From JACQHJ01 sp964624955 (GTDB lineage Bacteria; Patescibacteriota; Microgenomatia; Levybacterales; UBA12049), in the NCBI GenBank assembly GCA_964624955.1, contig CAZUZF010000036.1, forward strand, positions 1 to 7,752: a stretch of DNA of 7,752 bases, in the 5' to 3' direction. A model generated the notes under the pieces. The model searched no databases and had not been told where the DNA came from. It was given only the letters and a program-made list of their open reading frames with translations. Positions 1 through 5,089 of the stretch are shown here, piece by piece (the first letter of the stretch is position 1; each line of letters begins with the position of its first letter). A program made the position numbers and the translations under genes.

Positions 1-670
1 ACTTTAAGAGGGAAACCTGATCAACCCCTTGTAATATTCGCTCACGGATTTATAGGAGACAAGAATGATCATATTTTTTTCAATGGCGCTAGATTTTTTG
101 AGAAACATGGGATTTCTTCGTTTAGATTCAATTTTTATGTTTTATGGAGAAGAAGATGACTCGAGGCAGTTAAATGATTGTAGTATTTCAAATCATGTCT
201 CCGACCTAGATACAATAGTTTCACATTTTAAAGATAAAGCCAAAAATATTATTGTTATTGGACATAGTTTTAGCGGAATAATAATACTTTCATCAAAAAA
301 ACAGCAGTTTGATAAAGCTGTGCTTTGGGATCCATCTTCTGATACGAAAAGCTGGTTGGTTAAAGATGCTAAATACATAAAAGAGCTTGATCTATATTAT
401 TTCGACGATTGGGGAGTTGCATATACAATTGGAAAGCAGATGTATCAGGAATGCGTCGAATTTAACCCCGATCATCTCTCCTCAAAATTTACAAAACCAC
501 TCAAAATAATTGTTGCGGGCAATGGAATACTTAAAGATGGTGGTCGAAAATATTTTGAACAGGCAAATGAGCCTAAAGAATTTGCTGTTATTGAAGGTGC
601 GGGACACAACTTTAATGAAGATGGGGTAGAAGAAAAGTTATTTCAAGAAACGCTTGCTTGGATAAAATAG
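1..670 (+). pseudogene. Alpha/beta hydrolase, 5'-partial, frameshifted
   Basis: The gene starts before the window. Frame 1 reads an N-terminal hydrolase strand with the oxyanion-type motif FAHGF at bases 40-54, then FRFNFY, and stops at TGA 157-159. Frame 2 carries on without loss of sense from FYGEEDDSR, through the nucleophile elbow GHSFSG (Ser codon 266-268) and a C-terminal GAGHNF (His codon 605-607), to TAG 668-670. The break lies on a perfect 7-bp tandem duplication, TTTTATG at 133-139 and 140-146; removing one copy joins the frames as FRFNFYGEEDDSR. The ATG at 65 has a GGAG upstream but is inside the reading frame of the older gene, so it is not taken as the start. The catalytic acid is not obvious: the usual GxxD segment reads AGNGILKDGG. 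Substrate unknown; a small cytosolic serine hydrolase is likely. The gene is either inactivated or carries an assembly error. Confidence 0.8.
133..146 (+). repeat. 7-bp tandem duplication causing frameshift
   Basis: TTTTATG occurs twice in direct succession (133-139, 140-146). Seven is not a multiple of three, so the second copy shifts the hydrolase gene from frame 1 to frame 2. Confidence 0.9.
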
Positions 671-697
671 GTTCTAATATCCCCCATCCCACGGAGC
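670..697 (+). repeat. Dispersed gene-3'-end repeat, copy A
   Basis: This 28-nt element reads GGTTCTAATATC, four C-rich bases, then ATCCCACGGAGC. It matches 25 of 28 positions at 6779-6806 and 21 of 28 at 4521-4548. The AAATAG just before it is shared by all three copies and here contains the stop codon of the hydrolase gene. No inverted symmetry is apparent. It lies between that gene and the promoter of the next. Confidence 0.75.
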
Positions 698-709
698 ACC
701 ACTTTTTAG

Positions 710-726
710 CCTCATTTGATATAATG
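710..726 (+). promoter_or_regulatory. Promoter of second hydrolase gene
   Basis: A perfect -10 box TATAAT at 720-725 ends 6 nt before the ATG at 732, so transcription should begin at or next to the start codon. No convincing -35 box was seen. The 17-nt stretch CCTCATTTGATATAATG is shared at 15 of 17 positions with 2400-2416, the promoter of the CYTH gene. Confidence 0.7.
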
Positions 727-731
727 ACCAC

Positions 732-1631
732 ATGGCAATACATAATTCCTTAAAAGTAGATTTTGTACGGTTTAAAGCTAGCGATAACGTTGAACTTCGT
801 GGGTGGCTAAGCAATCTAAATAGCGATGTAGCAACAATCCATGTCCACGGTAGAGCAGGAAATGGTTACGAAAACTACTTTCTAGACAATTTAAGAGCAT
901 CTTTTGTTAAAAACGATATTTCTTTTCTTGCGATCGATAATAGAGGAAGCGGTGTAACAAATTCATTTTGGAAAGACGGAAAAGAGGATGCATGGGGAGA
1001 GGGAACAAAATTAGGAGGCAGTTGTTATGAAATCTTTGAAGAAAGCGAATTTGATATTCAAGGAGCGATTGATTATCTAAAAACTTTAGGTAAATCTAAA
1101 TTTATTTTAATGGGTCATTCCCTAGGTGGAAGTAAAGTTGTTAATTATATTCTTAAAAATAAATCTCCAGAAATAAAAGCTGCCATTCTTCTTGCTCCAA
1201 CAGATATGGTCGGCTGGGCAAACCTAGATTCTAATAACCAAAAATATTTACAAAAAGCCAAAGAGTTATTGGCTAAAGGAAAAGGTGAAGAGATTGTTGG
1301 ATTCCAATGCTGGCTTGATAAAACCCCTATATCTGCTCAGTCATATCCAGGTCTTTGTGAACCAGGAACCGCAGTGGATATTTATGCTGACAAAGAAGTG
1401 GAATCATCAATGGGAAATGTAAGGATATCTATGCTTATACCATACGGAGATGCTGATATTGGAATAACAGAGATTGATGGTAACATTGACAAATGGATTA
1501 CTAGGGTAAATAGAATTAAAAATATCAACACACAAATATCAATTATTAAAAACGCATCTCATAGTTTTAAAACTCATGAAGAAGAACTCGCAATTTTAGT
1601 AGAAAAATTTTTAAAAGAGGTTCTTAAGTAG
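732..1631 (+). CDS. Alpha/beta hydrolase (serine hydrolase)
   Basis: This 299-residue protein has the full alpha/beta hydrolase layout: a strand ending in the oxyanion-loop motif HVHGRAGNG (residues 37-45), AIDNRGSG at 67-74, the nucleophile elbow GHSLGG with Ser130, an acid in GDAD (Asp242 most likely) and a C-terminal His277 in ASHSF. The insertion around GGSCYEIFEESEFDIQG resembles DUF1749-type esterases, but this is only a similarity by eye. It probably cleaves an ester or amide of unknown nature; no signal peptide is visible, so it should be cytosolic. The start is fixed by an in-frame TGA at 717-719 with no other start codon in between. It has its own promoter and no Shine-Dalgarno, so it is not co-translated with the hydrolase remnant upstream despite the shared fold. 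Confidence 0.88.
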   Translation: MAIHNSLKVDFVRFKASDNVELRGWLSNLNSDVATIHVHGRAGNGYENYFLDNLRASFVKNDISFLAIDNRGSGVTNSFWKDGKEDAWGEGTKLGGSCYEIFEESEFDIQGAIDYLKTLGKSKFILMGHSLGGSKVVNYILKNKSPEIKAAILLAPTDMVGWANLDSNNQKYLQKAKELLAKGKGEEIVGFQCWLDKTPISAQSYPGLCEPGTAVDIYADKEVESSMGNVRISMLIPYGDADIGITEIDGNIDKWITRVNRIKNINTQISIIKNASHSFKTHEEELAILVEKFLKEVLK

Positions 1632-1689
1632 AAAATCATCTTTGCTTTCTAAAAAATGCGTTCGAAGTGTGCTAATAGCGGGGGCGTTA

Positions 1690-1711
1690 TAGGATTCGAA
1701 CGGACTATGAC
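1690..1711 (+). repeat. Direct repeat flanking gap side, copy 1
   Basis: TAGGATTC, then GAAC, then GGACTATGAC. The same sequence without the GAAC recurs at 1858-1875, ending one base before the assembly gap. Confidence 0.7.
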
Positions 1712-1765
1712 TCTAAATGGTTCTTGACCGACATGGGGAGCAAGCTAGTGCATGGTCAACTGACC

Positions 1766-1812
1766 GAGGTCTCTATTTAGCCCATCAGGGCTTTCTAAAG
1801 ACCTCATTTTTT
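1766..1812 (+). terminator. Long hairpin with T-run
   Basis: Arms 1766-1783 and 1788-1805 pair at 14 of 18 positions around the loop ATCA (1784-1787), with perfect GC-containing ends (GAGGTCT/AGACCTC less one mismatch, and AGCCC/GGGCT). Six T residues follow at 1807-1812. This is the usual shape of an intrinsic terminator for plus-strand transcription. It could end the upstream hydrolase transcript or a small RNA starting near 1680. If the region is tmRNA, it would instead be an internal helix. Confidence 0.6.
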
Positions 1813-1857
1813 GTCAAACTCTCGGACCGAATTTTACCCTCAAAAGCCACCCAGCAC

Positions 1858-1875
1858 TAGGATTCGGACTATGAC
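1858..1875 (+). repeat. Direct repeat next to gap, copy 2
   Basis: TAGGATTCGGACTATGAC, identical to 1690-1711 except that GAAC is missing. Its place at the very edge of the gap suggests that a repeat broke the assembly here. Confidence 0.7.
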
Positions 1876-1876
1876 C

Positions 1877-1976
1877 NNNNNNNNNNNNNNNNNNNNNNNN
1901 NNNNNNNNNNNNNNNNNNNNNNNNNNNNNNNNNNNNNNNNNNNNNNNNNNNNNNNNNNNNNNNNNNNNNNNNNNNN
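1877..1976. other. Assembly gap (100 N)
   Basis: Exactly 100 N, the conventional placeholder length for a scaffold join, so the real distance is unknown. It cuts the 3' end of the BrnT-type gene and would contain any downstream antitoxin gene. Apparent open frames that run through it are artefacts. Confidence 0.97.
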
Positions 1977-2242
1977 TTTTCATATATATCTTTTCCTTTT
2001 CTCCAGAAACCCGCACCAATTATTCTAATGCGTTTATTTCTGTAGGTAAAACGAACTGTTAATACACCTCCTTTCACCTTTCCGAAACAATAATATCTTT
2101 TCTCTGTTTTACTATGTGCTAAATCCTTAGCGATTACACGTTTAGGATCAATAAAAGCATACTGAGCGGTTTGAAAATCAACTCCATGCTTTTCTACATT
2201 CTCTAAGTTTTTCTTAGCATCCCACTCAAAGGATGTATTCAT
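1977..2242 (-). CDS. brnT: BrnT-type toxin (DUF497), 3' end lost in gap
   Basis: The 88 visible residues begin with FEWD at 5-8, followed by K and N residues and KHGVDFQTA, the typical opening of BrnT toxins (KHGV with an F-x-x-A helix). DP at 32-33, EKRYYCFGKV at 47-56 and TVRFTYRNKRIRIIGA at 62-77 complete the RelE-like core. Family members are ribosome-linked ribonucleases held in check by the antitoxin BrnA, whose gene normally follows directly and here would lie in the gap. The tail after RIIG (AGFWRKGKDIYE) differs from the common RIISAR-A pattern. Family length is about 90 residues, so only a few residues should be missing. The gene is on the opposite strand to its neighbours and has its own strong promoter, as is usual for self-regulated toxin-antitoxin pairs. 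Whether BrnA is present cannot be told from this sequence. Confidence 0.82.
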
Positions 2243-2253
2243 TTGATATTACA

Positions 2254-2282
2254 ATTTTACCATATATTTTGCCATATATCAA
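2254..2282 (-). promoter_or_regulatory. Promoter of brnT-type gene
   Basis: On the minus strand, TTGATA (2282-2277), a 17-bp spacer and TAAAAT (2259-2254), preceded by TGG as an extended -10. The ATG at 2242 lies 11 nt beyond the -10 box, which leaves a leader of only a few bases and no room for a Shine-Dalgarno. Confidence 0.7.
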
Positions 2283-2332
2283 TAGGTGATTGTTGTGCAA
2301 CTAGGAATTTTTTCCTTTTTAATAAATCTTGG

Positions 2333-2408
2333 AGAATGAGGCTATGGGAGTCCTGAAGACTGGGCAGTGCTTTTAAGTTCTTAATATTGTAGAAAACAAC
2401 CTCATTCT
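2333..2408. repeat. Inverted repeat before CYTH gene
   Basis: AGAATGAGG at 2333-2341 and CCTCATTCT at 2400-2408 are perfect 9-bp inverted arms, 58 nt apart. The right arm abuts the -10 box of the CYTH gene. They may be paired protein-binding sites able to loop DNA. The interval holds no gene that I can support. Confidence 0.5.
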
Positions 2409-2416
2409 ATATAATG
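2400..2416 (+). promoter_or_regulatory. Promoter of CYTH fusion gene
   Basis: TATAAT at 2410-2415 ends 11 nt before the ATG at 2427. CCTCATT-xx-ATATAATG repeats the promoter at 710-726 (15 of 17 identical). No clear -35 box. Confidence 0.65.
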
Positions 2417-2426
2417 TGCTCGCTAT

Positions 2427-3788
2427 ATGGCGATAAATGAACTAAATAGGTCTGCCCCCGTAATCTTACTTAGTCCTCATGTTGAGGGTTTGCTTGCGGG
2501 ATTAGAAATTCCCCCAGTTAAACCAATGTTGTACGAGTTACAGACTAAATTCAGGGTAGGAGGAGATATGGCCCAGCTATTGCAAAAACCGGGGATTGAG
2601 TTTGTAGCCCGGGTTTATCAGGAAGATTTTTATTTACCCCTACCCGGTCAGCCCGAAGAACTAGTTAGAATTAGAAAACAGGGAAATAAGTATACATTCG
2701 GCTATAAAGGTGCTAAGGAAAAACAGTCAGGTGTCCGTACTAGGCCTAAATTTGAAGTAGAAATTACTGAAGATGCAGCGCAAGCATTAATTCAAGAACA
2801 TGGTGCTGGAGCTAAGCAAGTAGCTAAAATCAGAGATATTTATCAACTAGATGGCATATTAATTTGTGCCGATTCAGTAGTAGTTAGAAGAGACGAAGAA
2901 GTTGTTCCGGCTGGCCAGTTTGTTGAATTAAGAACTACACAAAAAGATAAGGGAGAAGTTCGAATACAAGAAGTTTGTAACGCTTTGGGGTTTGATTATG
3001 GAGAAAGAATAAATGCAGCATATCTTGATATTCAATTAGGACGAAAAGACTATACCGCTTTTCCAGAACTAGAGGATGAAGTATCTCCAGCTGATCTATA
3101 TGAAATGATGAAAGTTGCATTCTCTAATCCAAGGAACGAAGCATATTTTAGTTCTCCCTTAACAAGTGGAGGTGCAAAAAGACTATATGAAGGAAGAGAA
3201 GATTTCTCACAGCAAATACCTGCGATAATTAAATTAAATGGTGAGTTTTCCAAATTAGTTGCCCAAGAAAGCGAAGATTTAGTAATGGCCTATCGGTTAA
3301 CACTGCCGCACTTAATTGGAACTAGACAGGGGTGGAAAGAGGCAGATTATATGAGATTTTGGATGTATTATCTGTCGGGAGCCACTGTTGAAGCAATAAG
3401 AAGTTTTGAAGATAAGCTAAGAAATGGAGATTTAGGAGTAAATGCAGAAGTATTTAACGATTATACAGCTCCGAGAGTTAATAGAATTAGAGAATACGAA
3501 AAATTAGTTGATAGTTTTGCAAGTTTATTAAGACAACAAAATATATCTATAAATCCAGTAAATCAAATGCTTTGCTTGCCAGATTATCAATTATCTGTTG
3601 GTTGTTCCTCAGAAGTAAGACTTGCCGAAGCGCTAGGAATACCTCTTTTGGAAGTCACTTTTGATAAAAGTCATCCTGGTTTTAAAAATCGTATTACTCC
3701 TATTGCTAGATGGATTTTAGAAGAACCTGATACAACTCCAATTCCCAACCCATCAAATTATGTTGTGGTACTTAAGCCACCAAACTAA
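2427..3788 (+). CDS. CYTH-domain protein with unknown C-terminal region
   Basis: The protein has 453 residues. Residues ~35-205 look like a CYTH domain (the triphosphate tunnel fold of class IV adenylate cyclases and thiamine or inorganic triphosphatases): ELQTK at 37-41 in place of ExExK, VRIRK at 80-84, GYKG at 92-95, KFEVEI at 108-113, KIRDIYQLDG at 134-143, and AGQFVELR at 162-169 followed by a helix. In that family the acidic residues bind metal and the basic ones bind the triphosphate. The second Glu of ExExK is Gln39 here, so metal binding may be altered. Residues ~210-453 match nothing I recognise; CLPDYQLSVGCSSEVRLAEALGIPLLEV lies within 383-410 and faintly recalls enzymes of the nucleoside deoxyribosyltransferase type. 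No signal peptide or membrane segment. An in-frame TAA at 2412 fixes the ATG. Substrate unknown, probably a phosphorylated nucleotide-like compound. Confidence 0.75.
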   Translation: MAINELNRSAPVILLSPHVEGLLAGLEIPPVKPMLYELQTKFRVGGDMAQLLQKPGIEFVARVYQEDFYLPLPGQPEELVRIRKQGNKYTFGYKGAKEKQSGVRTRPKFEVEITEDAAQALIQEHGAGAKQVAKIRDIYQLDGILICADSVVVRRDEEVVPAGQFVELRTTQKDKGEVRIQEVCNALGFDYGERINAAYLDIQLGRKDYTAFPELEDEVSPADLYEMMKVAFSNPRNEAYFSSPLTSGGAKRLYEGREDFSQQIPAIIKLNGEFSKLVAQESEDLVMAYRLTLPHLIGTRQGWKEADYMRFWMYYLSGATVEAIRSFEDKLRNGDLGVNAEVFNDYTAPRVNRIREYEKLVDSFASLLRQQNISINPVNQMLCLPDYQLSVGCSSEVRLAEALGIPLLEVTFDKSHPGFKNRITPIARWILEEPDTTPIPNPSNYVVVLKPPN

Positions 3789-3876
3789 AGTAACTTACGA
3801 GATATTTATTCTCTGTTTCCATAAAATACTTTCAAGATGCGTGAATGCTGGGAGTCACTTATTTTATCCTTATTTC

Positions 3877-3885
3877 TGTTATAAT
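3877..3885 (+). promoter_or_regulatory. Extended -10 promoter of exporter gene
   Basis: TGTTATAAT, an extended -10 with a perfect hexamer at 3880-3885, ends 6 nt before the ATG at 3892. An in-frame TAG immediately before that ATG rules out an earlier start, so the mRNA should be leaderless. Confidence 0.72.
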
Positions 3886-3891
3886 TTTTAG

Positions 3892-4521
3892 ATGGAATAT
3901 TTTTCTATCTTTTTTGCAGTTGCTATTATTCATTTTTTGGCAGTAGTAAGTCCTGGTCCTGATTTTATAATGATAACTAGAAATAGCTTGATTTATTCTA
4001 AGAGAACGGGTATTTATTCCGCCTTGGGCTTAGGATTAGGCATATTAGTCCACGTCATATATTCCCTAATTGGGATAGGAATTATTATCGCTAATTCAGT
4101 TGTTTTATTTTCAATAATTAAATACCTAGGAGCAGCATATTTAATATATATTGGATATAAATCGCTTACCTCAAAAGCGTCTCATCTAAAAAATGAAAAT
4201 ATTGTAATTAAAAAAGATTTAGATAAAATATCTGCAATTAAAGTTGGATTTATAACTAATGTTACAAATCCTAAGGCAACGCTATTTTTCTTAAGCCTGT
4301 TTACATTGGTAATTAAACCCGACACGCCATTTTTCCTAAAAACATTAATGGGAGCTGAAATGGCGTTTGTAACTTTTATTTGGTTTGCTTTTGTTGCAAT
4401 TATTTTTTCTCATCATATTCTCAAACAAAAAATTGCAAAAGTTCAGCATATAGCAGAGAGATTTATTGGAGTAGTTCTAATCGGCTTAGGAATAAAAGTT
4501 GCACTGTCTAGTGCAAAATAG
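3892..4521 (+). CDS. LysE/RhtB family amino-acid exporter
   Basis: This 209-residue membrane protein has the hallmarks of the LysE/RhtB family: a first hydrophobic helix ending in SPGPDF (residues 20-25), a glycine-rich second helix (GLGLGILVHVIYSLIG within 46-61), a third helix with YLGAAYLIYIGYKSL at 78-92, a charged cytoplasmic loop at about 93-117, and NPKA at 126-129 leading into the fourth helix. Two more helices follow (about 152-172 and 190-207), giving six in all. Length matches the family. Members export amino acids such as lysine, threonine, homoserine or leucine with proton drive; the substrate cannot be told here. A host with limited biosynthesis could use it to shed excess amino acids from peptide uptake, but no peptidase importer is seen nearby. 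Its TAG stop lies in copy C of the dispersed repeat. Confidence 0.92.
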   Translation: MEYFSIFFAVAIIHFLAVVSPGPDFIMITRNSLIYSKRTGIYSALGLGLGILVHVIYSLIGIGIIIANSVVLFSIIKYLGAAYLIYIGYKSLTSKASHLKNENIVIKKDLDKISAIKVGFITNVTNPKATLFFLSLFTLVIKPDTPFFLKTLMGAEMAFVTFIWFAFVAIIFSHHILKQKIAKVQHIAERFIGVVLIGLGIKVALSSAK

Positions 4522-4548
4522 TTTCTAATATCATCGATTCCACATAGC
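4521..4548 (+). repeat. Dispersed gene-3'-end repeat, copy C
   Basis: The most diverged copy: 21 of 28 positions match copies A and B, including TTCTAATATC (as in A) and CCACA-AGC. AAATAG precedes it and gives the exporter gene its stop codon. Its right half overlaps the reading frame of the remnant at 4529-4696. Confidence 0.55.
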
Positions 4549-4696
4549 TGAAAAGAACAGAAGGGTTGATGAAGACTCTTTTAAAAAGGCTCTAATTTTA
4601 TTTTACGAACAGAATAGTTTGTATCATTTTAAAAAGATATTTATTGATCAGTATTTGTTTGCCCTTAAGACCTATTTTATTAATCCGAGAAAATAG
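4529..4696 (+). pseudogene. C-terminal remnant of a lost gene, possibly Fic family
   Basis: The frame opens after a TAA at 4526 and has no start codon, yet from 4547 it reads like real protein: AEKNRRVDEDSF, then KKALILFYEQNSLYHFKKIF, IDQYLFALKTYF, and stop TAG at 4694-4696. The FYEQN, helix, F-x-x-IF-x-x-QYLFA pattern recalls the C-terminal tail of some Fic/DOC-family proteins, but this is from memory and weak. The 5' part is replaced by the exporter gene and repeat copy C, so the junction looks like an old deletion or recombination point. No promoter or ribosome-binding site is seen for it. Confidence 0.5.
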
Positions 4697-4703
4697 ATGG
4701 TTT

Positions 4704-4979
4704 TTAAACTTTAAAAAGCTTTCTAAGTTCTATTTTTGTCTTTTCCAAAATTTTCTTTCTTTCTGGCTTTAAGTTTTTTCCAGCTCTGTTTATGTAAAAG
4801 TTAAGCATGGACATAGCTGATTGAAAAGGCTTTGCTTTTCGCCTTGTACTTAAAAGTGCTGAATTTTTTAGACTTTTGGCTATTTTTTTGGGATCGTCCC
4901 ATGTAAAAACACCTTCTTCTAAATCAAGTGCAATACTTTTTTGGGTAACCTCTTTTGACCAGTATTTTTTGGTTTTCAT
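4704..4979 (-). CDS. DUF3175 family protein
   Basis: The 91-residue protein matches the DUF3175 pattern along its length: YWSKEVTQKSIALDLEEGVF at 6-25, TWDDPKKIAKSLKNSA at 26-41, RRKAKPFQSAMSMLNFYINR with an AGKNL following, and a basic C-terminal helix (KILEKTKIELRKLF). The function of the family is unknown. The protein is small, basic and without signal peptide, so a cytosolic, perhaps nucleic-acid-associated, role is possible but unproven. The ATG at 4979 is chosen over a TTG 24 bases upstream because it opens the conserved part and has AAGGA seven bases before it. It is the only gene here with a Shine-Dalgarno-like site. It runs divergently from the S8 peptidase gene, with an AT-only palindrome in between, and converges on the remnant and exporter. 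Confidence 0.88.
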   Translation of the reverse strand: MKTKKYWSKEVTQKSIALDLEEGVFTWDDPKKIAKSLKNSALLSTRRKAKPFQSAMSMLNFYINRAGKNLKPERKKILEKTKIELRKLFKV

Positions 4980-5001
4980 ATGTTTATCCTTACTACTTCT
5001 C

Positions 5002-5035
5002 AATAATTATAAATTATATATAAATTATAATTATT
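5002..5035. promoter_or_regulatory. 34-bp AT-only palindrome between divergent genes
   Basis: Both strands read almost the same for 34 bp; each 17-nt arm differs from perfect symmetry at one position. It contains only A and T, including TATAAT in either direction. It lies upstream of the DUF3175 ATG (4979) and 18 bp before the -35 box of the peptidase gene, so it could be an operator controlling both, and it probably includes the -10 box of the DUF3175 gene. Confidence 0.55.
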
Positions 5036-5052
5036 CTTAAATCTAGTTTTAT

Positions 5053-5082
5053 TTGACATTTATCATATAAATCTTATAAGAT
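5053..5082 (+). promoter_or_regulatory. Promoter of S8 peptidase gene
   Basis: A consensus -35 TTGACA (5053-5058), an 18-bp spacer and TAAGAT (5077-5082), ending 7 nt before the ATG at 5090. TATAAG at 5075-5080 with a 16-bp spacer is an alternative -10. Either choice places the start of transcription at or close to the start codon. Confidence 0.7.
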
Positions 5083-5089
5083 AATATTA

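Larger units (their letters stand above)
1680..1876 (+). ncRNA. Structured RNA candidate, possibly 5' part of tmRNA
   Basis: No credible reading frame covers this stretch. Its 5' end reads GGGGGCG, five bases, then GGATTCGAACGGAC. This has the same spacing as the tmRNA 5' end (acceptor strand, five bases, GGATTCGACGGG in E. coli), with one extra A. Further on, GTGCATG and CCGAGG, with CCTC following, recall the first tmRNA helices, and TTGACC (1724-1729) can pair with GGTCAA (1754-1759). Against this, no tag reading frame ending like YALAA is recognisable, the 3' acceptor strand is absent (it would have to lie in the gap), and a terminator-like hairpin falls at 1766-1812. The alternative is an independent small RNA of about 130 nt ending at that hairpin. 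A weak TGCTAATAG at 1670-1678 could be its -10 region. Confidence 0.4.

Noticed and set aside
65..670. ATG at 65 with GGAG upstream as a genuine start
   Set aside because: Bases 1-132 in frame 1 encode the hydrolase N-terminus (LVIFAHGF), so this ATG and the purine stretch are internal to an older, frameshifted gene.
670..697. Integron attC site
   Set aside because: No inverted R'/R'' core sites (GTTRRRY/RYYYAAC) and no fold-back symmetry; no integrase gene in the window.
1690..1711. Minus-strand tRNA suggested by TTCGAATCC
   Set aside because: The five bases on either side of the supposed T-loop do not pair, and no cloverleaf with an acceptor stem could be drawn.
1811..2242. Open frames running through the N block on both strands
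   Set aside because: They exist only because N codons are not stops. The minus-strand toxin is supported only to 1977.
4701..4717. Palindrome TTTTTAAACTTTAAAAA as a bidirectional terminator
   Set aside because: It is AT-only, overlaps the DUF3175 stop codon and has no GC stem; arms of this composition arise easily by chance.
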